From JBKBIP01 sp046297495 (GTDB taxonomy: Bacteria; Planctomycetota; Planctomycetia; Gemmatales; Gemmataceae), in assembly GCA_046297495.1 (NCBI GenBank), contig JBKBIP010000020.1, positions 1 to 64,000 on the forward strand: a stretch of 64,000 nucleotides of DNA, given 5' to 3'. Position numbers and translations under genes: made by a program. Positions 50,834 to 59,611 of the stretch are shown here, piece after piece (position 1 is the stretch's first letter; each line of letters starts with the position of its first letter). The notes under the pieces were generated by a model. The model did not search any database. It worked only from the letters and a program-made list of their open reading frames with translations, and was not told the DNA's origin.

Positions 50834-51586
50834 ATGTCTCTCGAAAAAGCGCTGGGGTTGGTCGTCCAAACCACCGATTGGAGTGAATCGAGCCGGATTG
50901 TCACGCTCTGGACGCGCGAGCTGGGACGGGTGCGCGCTCTGGCGAAAGGGGGACGCCGGCTCAAGTCGAGCTTTGAATCTGCTCTTGACCTGCTCTCCGT
51001 TTGCCGTATAGTCCTCCTCCGCAAATCTTCCGAGAGTCTCGATCTGTTGACGGAGGCGCAAGTCGCCGAGCGGTTCCCGCATTTAAGCAAGGACTTGCCG
51101 GCCTTGTACGCGGGGTACTATGTCGCGGAGTTGCTGTCCGGGTGGACGGAGGATTACGACCCGCATCCGCGGATCTTCGACGAAGCGTTGGCCACGCTGC
51201 GGGTGCTCGGCAATCCCCCCTCGGCGACCGGACTGCGGTTGCTGCGGTTCGAGCTGGTGCTATTGCATGAATTGGGTTATCGACCTGTACTGGATCAATG
51301 CGCGGCATGTGGCTGTCCGTTAAATGATGTGGGGATGGTGCCGCGACTGGCGTTCAGCCCGGAGGCGGGCGGAATGCTATGCCCGGCCTGCCCGGCGACG
51401 GCGCGGGACCGTCTGTTCCTATCGCGGGCTGGTTGGCAAGCGCTGCGGCTGTTGAACGCGGAAGACGCGGCCTGGCGCCAGGATTGGCCGGCAACGGTAC
51501 GCCAGGAATTGCGTCAAGTCTTGAACCACTATGTGACGTATTTGATGGGCCGGCGGCCCCGGCTATTGCCTTACTTGGGGGGATGA
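50834..51586 (+). CDS. recO: DNA repair protein RecO
   Basis: Recombination mediator of 250 residues that works with RecR to load RecA onto SSB-coated DNA. The OB-fold N-terminus (EKALGLVVQTTDWSESSRIVTLWTRELGRVRALAKGGRR) is followed by the helical domain and a CxxC...CxxC zinc ribbon (CAACGCPL at about residues 156-163, LCPACPA later). ATG 50834 is preferred to the TTG two codons before; GAAGG precedes it. Confidence 0.93.
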   Translation: MSLEKALGLVVQTTDWSESSRIVTLWTRELGRVRALAKGGRRLKSSFESALDLLSVCRIVLLRKSSESLDLLTEAQVAERFPHLSKDLPALYAGYYVAELLSGWTEDYDPHPRIFDEALATLRVLGNPPSATGLRLLRFELVLLHELGYRPVLDQCAACGCPLNDVGMVPRLAFSPEAGGMLCPACPATARDRLFLSRAGWQALRLLNAEDAAWRQDWPATVRQELRQVLNHYVTYLMGRRPRLLPYLGG

Positions 51587-51639
51587 GAGCCGTGAGCACC
51601 GACTTCGGCCACCGAACGCGGGGGAAAGGAATAGGCCGC

Positions 51640-52965
51640 ATGACATGGAGATGGTCGTTCTTCCTGTGCGGGTTGGCGTGGGTTGGGCTGACAGGCTGCG
51701 CCGGCAAATCATTCCACGCGCCGTGGCGGCACAAATCCCCCTCGGAATCCGTCGCGACACCACCGACGACCCCGAAGGAAGAGGGACCAAAGGCCGACAA
51801 TAACTCGATCAAGCTAACCAGCGCCAAGGATTGGCTCCAATCACGGAGCACGTCCGCGACACCCGCGCCAGCGGATAGTTTGGTGCTGCGGGCGGGGGGC
51901 TTCGAGGAAGAACGCCCGCCCGTGGAAGGGGAGCTTGGAGAGAAATTCATGGAGGCGATGGAGCTGTATCGCCGTGAGGAGTACAAGAAAGCCGAATCCA
52001 TCTTTCACAACCTGGCCGGCAAGAAAAAGAAACATCCGCCAGAATTGGTCGAGAGAGCCATCTTTTACGAAGCCGAATGTTTGTATAGGCAGGGGCGGTA
52101 TCCCCGCGCGGCGGACACCTATTCCCGCTTGCTCAATGATTTCCCGTCAGGGGCCTACCGCGAACAAGCGGTGCAACGACTGTATGACATCGCCAATTAT
52201 TGGCTAGATGACACGCGCGTGGAGATGGAGGAGTACCGAGAAAAACTCGCGGGGAAACGCTGGCTGGTCTGGCCGCGCTGGTTCCATTGGCACAAGTCGA
52301 AGCCCTGGGTTGACGCCGAGGGACGGGCTTTGAAGAAGCTGGAAGAGGTCCATTACAATGACATGAGTGGGCCGTACTCCGACAAGGCGATGTTCCTGGC
52401 TGGCAGCGTCATGTTCTACCGTGAGAATTACCAGGAAGCGGACCACTACTTCAGCCAGCTCATCGAGCGAATGCCCAACAGCCAGCTCGCGCCGCAAGCC
52501 TTGGAGCTGGCCATCATCTCGAAGCACATGAGCGCCGGCGGCACTGACTACGACGGCCGTAAGGTCGCCGAAGCGCGTCATCTGGTGGACAGCGCCTTGC
52601 GCAATTATCCCGAGTTAGCGAACGAAAAACGGGATTTCCTGGAAAATCAGCTTGTCGGCATCAACTTGCAGCAAGCGGAGAAGGATTTCCGCATCGCCGA
52701 GTTCTACCGGCGCACCGGCCATCCGGCGTCGGCCTACTTCTACTATGAAATCGTGCGCCGCCGGTATCCCGGCACCCCCTTCTTTGACCAGGCCACCGAA
52801 CGCATGCACGAGCTGCGCCGCAAGGAGGAACTGGCCCTGCAACAGAAGGCTGGGAGTCCGGACAAGCCGGCGGCCCCGGCGGCCAAGCCAGAGATCGCCC
52901 CGCCGCCGCGCCGCTTGGAACAGGGGTTGGAGATCGCCCCGCCGCCGCGCCGGCTGCCGGAATGA
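51640..52965 (+). CDS. BamD-like outer-membrane lipoprotein with TPR repeats
   Basis: A 441-residue probable outer-membrane lipoprotein. The signal sequence ends in a lipobox, GLTGC (Cys24 or so, in WRWSFFLCGLAWVGLTGCAG). The mature protein is built of TPR-like helices (YRREEYKKAESIFHNLAG, FYEAECLYRQGRYPRAADTYSRLLNDFPSG, MFYRENYQEADHYFSQLIER) as in BamD, the part of the BAM machine that handles outer-membrane beta-barrel insertion. A short Pro-rich tail with the duplicated unit EIAPPPRRL ends it. The LptE-like gene follows, supporting an outer-membrane role. ATG 51640 is taken; AAAGGA precedes it. Confidence 0.75.
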   Translation: MTWRWSFFLCGLAWVGLTGCAGKSFHAPWRHKSPSESVATPPTTPKEEGPKADNNSIKLTSAKDWLQSRSTSATPAPADSLVLRAGGFEEERPPVEGELGEKFMEAMELYRREEYKKAESIFHNLAGKKKKHPPELVERAIFYEAECLYRQGRYPRAADTYSRLLNDFPSGAYREQAVQRLYDIANYWLDDTRVEMEEYREKLAGKRWLVWPRWFHWHKSKPWVDAEGRALKKLEEVHYNDMSGPYSDKAMFLAGSVMFYRENYQEADHYFSQLIERMPNSQLAPQALELAIISKHMSAGGTDYDGRKVAEARHLVDSALRNYPELANEKRDFLENQLVGINLQQAEKDFRIAEFYRRTGHPASAYFYYEIVRRRYPGTPFFDQATERMHELRRKEELALQQKAGSPDKPAAPAAKPEIAPPPRRLEQGLEIAPPPRRLPE

Positions 52966-53010
52966 GGATGCCTCGTACTACGCCGGCCATGAAGAGTCTT
53001 TCGAGGATTC

Positions 53011-53027
53011 GCGCGAACCGATGAATC
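53011..53027. repeat. Half-site of the GATTCATCG family, copy g
   Basis: Right arm only, GCGCGAACCGATGAATC, between the BamD-like and LptE-like genes, preceded by GAGGATTC; the left arm is missing. Confidence 0.5.
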
Positions 53028-53051
53028 TTCAATCTGGGGGATGAATTGGTC

Positions 53052-53786
53052 ATGACACGAACACAACCACGCAACACGCCGTCCCGCCGTTGGGCTTGGC
53101 TGCCTAGCGCTTTACTGGCGGGAGTCACTCTGCTCATGCCCGCTTGTCAAGGGAATGGCCAATTCTCGCTGCTCGGCTACACGACCGAGCCTAATTACAA
53201 TCGCGCCATCCATACGGTGTATGTGCCGGTGTTTCAAAACCTGACCTTGCGCCGCGGCTGGGAATTCGATTTGACACGAGCGGTCATTCGAGAAATCGAG
53301 GCCAAGACGCCGTACAAGGTGGTGTCGAACCGCGAAGCCGCCGACACGGAGCTGACCGGCACCATCATCGGCATCGATAAGTTGCTCGTCAACCGCAATC
53401 AGCTCAATGAAGTGCGCGAGGCGGAAATGACATTGACGGTCGAGGTCATCTGGCGCGACTTGCACACGGGGGAAATTTTATCCGGACGTAGCATCACACC
53501 GGGGGAACCAATCGCGCCGGCTATCGGTCCCATCGAACCATTGGGACCAGGCGCCGCGCCGCCCGCGATGGGGGTGTCGCCGGCCACGCAACCACTAACG
53601 CCAGAGATCGGCCCGCCCCTGCCGCCGCCCGAAGAGGGGGTCGTTCCACCTGTCCAACCTCCAGTGCTGGTGCAATCGATTGCCACCTTCATCCCGGAAT
53701 TGGGCGAGTCGATCACCACCGCCAGCAAGTTTAATGTCGATCGGTTGGCGGTGCAGATCGTCTCCATGATGGAAGCGCCGTGGTGA
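53052..53786 (+). CDS. lptE: LptE-like lipoprotein
   Basis: A 244-residue lipoprotein with the lipobox LLMPAC (Cys34 or so). The mature region, NRAIHTVYVPVFQNLTLRRGWEFDLTRAVIREIEAKTPYKVV with DTELTGTIIGIDKLLVNR, matches the LptE/RlpB pattern that helps insert LptD for lipopolysaccharide export. About 60 residues of Pro/Gly-rich insertion (GEPIAPAIGPIEPLGPGAAPP...) split the C-terminal strands. The family match is good; LPS transport in this organism is inference. ATG 53052 is preferred to the GTG two codons before. Confidence 0.8.
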   Translation: MTRTQPRNTPSRRWAWLPSALLAGVTLLMPACQGNGQFSLLGYTTEPNYNRAIHTVYVPVFQNLTLRRGWEFDLTRAVIREIEAKTPYKVVSNREAADTELTGTIIGIDKLLVNRNQLNEVREAEMTLTVEVIWRDLHTGEILSGRSITPGEPIAPAIGPIEPLGPGAAPPAMGVSPATQPLTPEIGPPLPPPEEGVVPPVQPPVLVQSIATFIPELGESITTASKFNVDRLAVQIVSMMEAPW

Positions 53787-53834
53787 TGGATAGATCAACA
53801 ACCATCGTTTGGCGCGTCAGCCGACATATCTTGC

Positions 53835-55871
53835 CTAGTCGTTGCCATTCTCGGTCCAATAGGAGAACGTCTGGTTCATGTCGTTCCGCGCGGCTGGTGG
53901 CGCGGGCCGCGGCGCCGCGAACCGGGACAGGGCCATGAGTGGGAAATACAACGGATACATGTGATACTTCAGGTAAAACACCTTGGGAAAGCCGGTGCCA
54001 GTGAACGGTTCTTCCGCCCAAGTGCCATCCGCCTGCTGCGTGGCGAGCAGGTAATCGATGCCGGCGCGGACGGCGGGGCTGTCCGTCTCGCCAGCGGCCA
54101 TTAAGCCAAGCAGCGCCCAGGCGGTTTGCGAAGCGGTGGTCGCGCCGGTACCCGCTAGTGAGGGGCAATCGTAGCTGCGGCACGTTTCCCCCCAGCCACC
54201 GTTGGCCTGCTGTTTGTCGTGAAGCCAGGCGACGGCGCGGCGCGCCATTGGCTCATTCATGTTGAAACCCACGCAGCGAAGCCCTTGCAAGACTTGCCAG
54301 GTGCCATAAATGTAATTGACGCCCCAGCGTCCCAGCCAACATCCCTCTTCCTCTTGCGTGGCACGCAAGAAAGCGATGCCCCGATCCACGGTGGGATTGC
54401 CGACCCGATAGCCATAGTGCCCCAGCGCTTCCAGCACCCGGCCCGTGATGTCCGGGCAGCTGGGATCGAGCATGGCGTTGTGATCCGCAAAAGGCACCTT
54501 GGTCAGAATCTCCCGGTCGATGCCGCGATCAAAGGCGGCCCAGCCCCCTTCCCGATTTTGCATCCCCAGCAACCAGCGCAAGCCCCGTTCCACTGCCGGT
54601 CGAACCTCGGCAGTCTCCGCCAACCCGGATCGGGCCAAGGCCATGAGCGTCATGGCCGTATCGTCCGTGTCGGGATAGAAACCGTTATGGTACTCAAAAA
54701 ACCAGCCGCCCGGCTCTAGCCGTGGATTGGCCAGGCTCCAATCCCCCGGCCGGCGCACCTCCTTGGACAACAACCAGCGCACGGCGGCATGGACGGCTTG
54801 CGTAATAGCGCCAACGTCATTCGAAATCGATTCGCCGTGGAGGGAATCCGCCAAGCCAATCACCGTCAAGGCGGTGTCCCACACCGGCGATTGGCACGGC
54901 TGTAAGCGGATGGTGTCGTTGTCCTCGATAATCAAATTTTCAATCTGCCGCATGGCCCATTGCATTTCGGGATCATCGTCCGCCAACCCCAGACAGCGCA
55001 GGGAGATGGCCGTGTGGATCATCGGCGGGAAAATGGCCCCCAGGCCGTCGCTGTCGGCGAAATGGTCGCGCATCCAGGCGACGGCTTTTTTCAAGGCCAG
55101 CGGCCGCAGCACCATTAAGCCGCGCCGTTCGCACCATTTGATGAGCTGGTCCAGGGCCAGGAAGAAGTTGGTCCAAGTCAGCCAGCGCTGCGTCGGTGGG
55201 TGCGGCCATTGCGGCGTCTCCGGCGGCTCCAGGAACAATTCGCGGATGCTCATGGCTTCGGGCAGCGGCCGCACGGGTTGATGGGCGGAAAAAATGCTGA
55301 GCGGCACGACAATGGTGCGCGTCCAGCTGGACATGGCATAGAGATTGACATAGAACCAGCGCGGCGCCAGGATCAGCTCCGGCGGCACCGACGGGCAGTT
55401 GGCATATGGAAATTGTCCCAACAGGGCCAGGTAAAACTTGGTGAAGCTGTTGCACCGCGCCGCGCCGCCCATCGAGCGGACCAGCTGGCACACCTTGCGC
55501 AGGGCGGGGCTATGTGGGTCATGACCGGCGATCTTCAGGGCCAGGTATGCCTTGACGGTCACGCTCAATTCCGCTGGGCCGCCCGGATAGTTACTCCAGC
55601 CGCCCGTGGGCAATTGCTGCTGGAGCAAGTAGCGGGCGGCCTTGGCGACTTTCTCATCCTTCTCCCGCCCCAGAAACGCCATCAGGATGATATATTCAGA
55701 TTCCAGAATGGTATCCCCTTGCAGCTCCCCAACCCAATGGCCGTCCGCGCGCTGCTGGCTCAAAAGATAACGGCGCGTGCGTTCGATGGAACTCGTTAGC
55801 GCGGAAACGGGAAACGAGCTGGCCGTGCGCGGAACGATGTGGGGCGAGGTGGAAAGTTCGATAGACTTCAT
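53835..55871 (-). CDS. shc: Squalene-hopene cyclase
   Basis: Class II triterpene cyclase that turns squalene into hopene and diplopterol, membrane hopanoids. The 678-residue protein has the catalytic DTDDTA near residue 401-406 (preceded by GFYP) and several QW repeats (QQRADGHWVGEL, QQLPTGGWSNYP, QNREGGWAAFDRG, QANGGWGETCRS, QQADGTWAEEPFTGTGFP). ATG 55871 is preferred because GGAAGGG is five bases upstream; GTG 55916 is an alternative. It is monocistronic; no squalene synthase gene is nearby. A 31-bp repeat shared with the parA upstream region lies about 215 bases upstream. Confidence 0.95.
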   Translation of the reverse strand: MKSIELSTSPHIVPRTASSFPVSALTSSIERTRRYLLSQQRADGHWVGELQGDTILESEYIILMAFLGREKDEKVAKAARYLLQQQLPTGGWSNYPGGPAELSVTVKAYLALKIAGHDPHSPALRKVCQLVRSMGGAARCNSFTKFYLALLGQFPYANCPSVPPELILAPRWFYVNLYAMSSWTRTIVVPLSIFSAHQPVRPLPEAMSIRELFLEPPETPQWPHPPTQRWLTWTNFFLALDQLIKWCERRGLMVLRPLALKKAVAWMRDHFADSDGLGAIFPPMIHTAISLRCLGLADDDPEMQWAMRQIENLIIEDNDTIRLQPCQSPVWDTALTVIGLADSLHGESISNDVGAITQAVHAAVRWLLSKEVRRPGDWSLANPRLEPGGWFFEYHNGFYPDTDDTAMTLMALARSGLAETAEVRPAVERGLRWLLGMQNREGGWAAFDRGIDREILTKVPFADHNAMLDPSCPDITGRVLEALGHYGYRVGNPTVDRGIAFLRATQEEEGCWLGRWGVNYIYGTWQVLQGLRCVGFNMNEPMARRAVAWLHDKQQANGGWGETCRSYDCPSLAGTGATTASQTAWALLGLMAAGETDSPAVRAGIDYLLATQQADGTWAEEPFTGTGFPKVFYLKYHMYPLYFPLMALSRFAAPRPAPPAARNDMNQTFSYWTENGND

Positions 55872-56084
55872 GGGAATCCCTTCCGCTTTAGGGTTCGAGT
55901 ATTCTTCCAGGATCACCTCTATTATCCGTGTTGGCTAATGTATCCCGTTGGCGTGATGGTTCGCAAGGGGAAGTAAGCACGACGAGCCGCCCCAACCCCG
56001 GCCCCTTCAGCCAGTTTCACTTGCCAGTTGTAGTAAATAAGCGTGCATTAAAAGAAGAGTCAGAAACGCAACTTTCCACCTTCC

Positions 56085-56115
56085 GTTTCATTGTTCCATT
56101 CTACCCCACCCCCCT
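56085..56115 (-). repeat. 31-bp repeat upstream of the hopene cyclase gene
   Basis: Reverse complement identical over 31 bases to 49199-49229. Read on the minus strand it has the same orientation relative to shc as the other copy has to parA, and lies 168 or 213 bases from the two possible start codons. TAGAAT within it could be a -10 box. Confidence 0.85.
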
Positions 56116-56264
56116 TTCCCCCGCTTTCAACTCTAAACATGGAATGAATTGACCCATCGCATATAGCAATGATTACCTCCACAAGCACGCCGCGCCCGCG
56201 AGGGCGCGGACATTTCCCCCATTTTCCCTGGCATCCCCCTCGCGCAACGGCTACAATGGACGGC

Positions 56265-56319
56265 AAAAAAGGGGACGCGACTCAAATTTGCTGGCAATCG
56301 ACTCCCATCTCCCTTTTTT
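56265..56319. repeat. Decayed copy of the REP-like element, copy 3
   Basis: AAAAAAGGGGACGCGACTC followed by AAATTTGCTGGC matches the left part of the 86-89 bp elements at 14000 and 48740; the rest shrinks to CTCCCTTTTTT, so the copy is truncated. It lies in the 770-base gap between the hopene cyclase and the diadenylate cyclase gene. Confidence 0.75.
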
Positions 56320-56354
56320 CCCAACCAACTCTGAACTGGCACTCAAGATGGTCG

Positions 56355-56406
56355 GAGCCGCGACCGTCAAGAAGCGGGCCAAACTGCTCCCTGACGGTCG
56401 CGGCTC
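56355..56406. repeat. 15-bp inverted repeat GAGCCGCGACCGTCA
   Basis: Perfect arms GAGCCGCGACCGTCA and TGACGGTCGCGGCTC separated by 22 bases, in the same intergenic gap as the decayed REP-like copy. The arm resembles GCGACCGT-containing hairpins that recur in planctomycete genomes. The rest of this 770-base intergenic stretch shows no gene. Confidence 0.75.
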
Positions 56407-56645
56407 GGAGTTGCTTTCTTGCCGGAGGAATAACTTTATCCCTATCTATGGTACCGCGAAGGCTTGGCCTACCCTACCAGCTTTCACGCCAGCGCGCCAA
56501 CCATGTCGGGCGCCCGATGAATCCGTAAGCGAACGACAAATGAGACGAGCTTATGGTTTTGCCGCGTCGATCTCTTGACGAGTCCTTAACATAATATGTG
56601 GAGTCATTTGCATTCCCAACCCGAACCTGATGAGTAACTCACGTA

Positions 56646-57593
56646 ATGAGGCTTCCCCGGCAAACGGTCGCTCTGCTGGAGGCCGCGCGGCAATTCGTCC
56701 AAGAATTGCCGGCGGACGCGGTCTTGGTGCTCCCCGAAATCGAGGTGGACTGGGGAGCGGTGCGCCAGGCTTTGGGGGAATGCCGGCTGCTGGTGGCGGC
56801 GACCGATCCGGCCATTCTGCGCAATCTCAAAGATATAAAAGACTTAACGCTTCTCGACATCGATCCGGGGCCGACGCCGACACAAGAGCTGATGAGCTTG
56901 GCTCTGATCGAAGCCATTGCCAGCGATCATCTCAAGTCTGGCTCCCATGTCGTGGCCTTGTATAATGGCATCGCGGCGGACCAAAATCGACCGAAACAGA
57001 TCGATACCCTTAGCATCATCCATCTGGGCGAGCATCTGGAACGTCTGACCGCCGCTGATTTGCGGAAATTGGACACCCATGTCCCATTGGAAACACTGCG
57101 GGCCGTCGTGGACATGGCTTTGGAGATTGGCCGGGAAGGGCGCGAGAGCCATCCCGTGGGAACCTTGTTCGTGGTTGGGGACACCCGCAAAGTCATGAGC
57201 ATGAGTCGGCCGCTGAACTTCAATCCGTTTCGCGGCTATTCTCCTTCGGAGCGCGACGTGCGCGACCGCAAGGTGCGGGAACAGATCAAGGACATTGCCC
57301 AGCTGGAAGGGGCCATCATTATTCGCCGCGATGGCGTGGCGGTGGCTGGCTGCATGTATATCGACGTGCCCGCGGAAGGGATCACGTTAAGCAAGGGCTT
57401 GGGCACCCGGCATTGGACAGCGGCCGCCATTAGCCGTAAGACCCGCGCCATCGCCGTCGCCGTCAGCCAATCATCGGGCACCGTTCGCTTGTTCCAAAAT
57501 GGGGAGGTGGTCTTGCACATTGAACCCTTGGCCCGTCCGCTGATCTGGCGCCGCTATCAGCTCGAAGGACATGATGGCGGCCGCTCGGGCTGA
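56646..57593 (+). CDS. Diadenylate cyclase (DisA_N) domain protein
   Basis: Probable c-di-AMP synthase of 315 residues. A 150-residue N-terminal part without membrane segments precedes the DAC domain (about 150-295). The catalytic RRDGVAVAG (228-236) stands where DGAxxI is usual, and GLGTRHWTAAAISR (251-264) matches the second catalytic motif with Arg255-His256. TLFVVGDT (173-180) and AVSQSSGTVRLFQNGEV are further family strands. It lacks the helix-hairpin-helix domain of DisA and the membrane helices of CdaA, so it is closest in layout to soluble cyclases such as archaeal DacZ. No adjacent c-di-AMP phosphodiesterase or receptor. Confidence 0.85.
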   Translation: MRLPRQTVALLEAARQFVQELPADAVLVLPEIEVDWGAVRQALGECRLLVAATDPAILRNLKDIKDLTLLDIDPGPTPTQELMSLALIEAIASDHLKSGSHVVALYNGIAADQNRPKQIDTLSIIHLGEHLERLTAADLRKLDTHVPLETLRAVVDMALEIGREGRESHPVGTLFVVGDTRKVMSMSRPLNFNPFRGYSPSERDVRDRKVREQIKDIAQLEGAIIIRRDGVAVAGCMYIDVPAEGITLSKGLGTRHWTAAAISRKTRAIAVAVSQSSGTVRLFQNGEVVLHIEPLARPLIWRRYQLEGHDGGRSG

Positions 57594-57683
57594 ATTCAAG
57601 ATTCACGCGGCGCAAACGAATAACACTCAGAATCGCGCACTCATCATCCACGTTTCACCCAAGTAAAAGGGGAGAGTCACATC

Positions 57684-59489
57684 ATGTCGAAATCGCGCTG
57701 GTTGGGATTAGGGACGGCTGTGGTCGTCCTCATGCTCGGCACGCCTCAGGCGCGGGCGGTTCCCGTTCCCGAAGGGGCGTCGCCGTTGACGCAGATACCG
57801 GCGTCCGCTCCCATCGTCATTCAATTGAAAGGTATTGAAGGAAGCAAGGATCGGTTATTGCAATTCCTATCCAATGCCGCGCCTGACTTCGCCCCGCTGA
57901 TCAAGCTGCAAGTCAACGCCGCTCTGGAAGATGGCATTGAGGGCCGGAAGTTCCAAGGCTTGGCCGCCAATGGGCCGATCTTCCTGATCTTCACCGAACT
58001 CCCCGATCCCAACCAAGACACCCCGGCGGTAGCCATTCTGGCACGCATTACCAATTATCAGGAATTCCGTGATGGTTGGCTGAAGGAAGACGAACGCAAA
58101 GCGCTGCGCCAGGAAAAAGACTATGAAGTAACCTTGATCAACAACGAGACCGCCTACTTTATCGACAAAGGCACTTATGTGCTGGTCACGCCGCAAAAGA
58201 AAGTAGCGGACCTCTTCAACAGTCCATTTCCGACGCTCGACGCGAAACTTGACAAGGGAATCGCCGAGCGCTTCCTGAATGCGGACCTGTCGGCTTATGT
58301 CGATGTGCGCGCGATCCACAAGGAGTACGGCCCGCAGATTCAATTTTTCCTGCAACTGATGCAGACCTTTATGGAACAAGATAACCCAGGTCTGGAGAAG
58401 CTGGACAAAGCCCAAGTACAAATGGTCAAGGGCATCATGCGGGGCATAGCACAGGTCATCACCGACAGTCAGGCGGTTGTCGTGGGGGTGAACGCCCGGC
58501 CCGAAGGCTTGGCCCTGTACGCCGACGCCCTCTTCGGCAAGGACACGGACACCAACCAGATGTTGAAAACCTTCCAGCCCGCCGCGTTGTCGGAGTTAGG
58601 AGAATTACCGCAAGGTCTATTCGGTTACACCGCTACGAAGTACGCCCCCGCCGCGCACCAGCTGCTGACTCTGTCATTGGGTTTGCTCGGCAGCGATGAC
58701 AACGAGGAAGTCCGAAAGGCCCTCGACGCGCTGATCGCCGCCCAGCCGGAAGTCGGCGTTCAGGGCGCCGGCCTCCCCATGCGCGGGCTGACCGTGCAAC
58801 GCTTCGCCAATCCACGCCAAGCTGTCGCTGCGCAGCTGCAACTCCTGCAAGTATTGCCGAAGGGAAGCCAATACATGAGCGGCGTCACCCAGGGCAAACC
58901 AGAGATCAAGGAAAATGCCGAGAACTACAGGGACATTGCCTTCAACTATGTCCGCGTGGTCTGGGACATTGACAAGATGGTCGCCCAGCAAGGAGACGAA
59001 CTTCCCGAAGACATCAAGAAGATCATGACCAAACTCTATACCGACATGCTCGGCCAGGAGATGAACATCTGGTTTGGCACGGACGGCAAGCGTGTCTATC
59101 AAGTGATCGCGGCGGATTGGAAAGACGCCCAACAACGCCTTGATCAATTCTTCGCGGGCACGAACACACTGAGCCAACAGGACGCCTACCGCGAAGCGCG
59201 GCAACAGCTGCCCGCCGAGACGACCATGTTGGCGCTCTATGAATCGGGACAGTTCGCCCAGCTCATCAGTAATTTTCTCATGCCAATCATGAAGGAATTG
59301 ATGGGTGTGAACATTCCTGAAGTGCGGATTCGTCCTGGCAAGCCTAGTTACATGGGCATGGCCTTGACTTTGCAATCCCAACGCGGCGGCGTCGATTTCT
59401 GGTTGCCCGCCGGCGCCGTCAGTGAATTTCGCAAGGTCATTGAGCCAATCATTCAAGCGGCCCCTGGCGCGGTCCCCGCGGGTTTTTGA
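57684..59489 (+). CDS. Large secreted protein of unknown function
   Basis: A 601-residue protein with a signal peptide (LGLGTAVVVLMLGTPQARA, cleavage about residue 25). The mature sequence alternates beta strands and helices with segments such as SAPIVIQLKGIEGSKDRLLQFL and GVNARPEGLALYADALFG, and has no Cys. It resembles the uncharacterised secreted proteins common in planctomycetes. GGGGAG lies 8 bases before the ATG. The function is unknown. Confidence 0.75.
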   Translation: MSKSRWLGLGTAVVVLMLGTPQARAVPVPEGASPLTQIPASAPIVIQLKGIEGSKDRLLQFLSNAAPDFAPLIKLQVNAALEDGIEGRKFQGLAANGPIFLIFTELPDPNQDTPAVAILARITNYQEFRDGWLKEDERKALRQEKDYEVTLINNETAYFIDKGTYVLVTPQKKVADLFNSPFPTLDAKLDKGIAERFLNADLSAYVDVRAIHKEYGPQIQFFLQLMQTFMEQDNPGLEKLDKAQVQMVKGIMRGIAQVITDSQAVVVGVNARPEGLALYADALFGKDTDTNQMLKTFQPAALSELGELPQGLFGYTATKYAPAAHQLLTLSLGLLGSDDNEEVRKALDALIAAQPEVGVQGAGLPMRGLTVQRFANPRQAVAAQLQLLQVLPKGSQYMSGVTQGKPEIKENAENYRDIAFNYVRVVWDIDKMVAQQGDELPEDIKKIMTKLYTDMLGQEMNIWFGTDGKRVYQVIAADWKDAQQRLDQFFAGTNTLSQQDAYREARQQLPAETTMLALYESGQFAQLISNFLMPIMKELMGVNIPEVRIRPGKPSYMGMALTLQSQRGGVDFWLPAGAVSEFRKVIEPIIQAAPGAVPAGF

Positions 59490-59540
59490 GGTATTCGTAT
59501 CGCGTGCGACCCGAAGGGGAGCACCACTTTTGATTGTTCC

Positions 59541-59588
59541 GATTCATCGTGTCGCGTGGACGCCAGCACCGTCCGCGCGAAACGATTC
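59541..59588. repeat. Dispersed hairpin of the GATTCATCG family, copy h
   Basis: Arms GATTCATCGTGTCGCGTGGA and TCCGCGCGAAACGATTC with a 12-base centre, in the spacer between the secreted unknown and the aminotransferase. It is 23 bases before the aminotransferase start. Confidence 0.65.
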
Positions 59589-59611
59589 AACTTTTCCTCC
59601 CAACCTCCATC

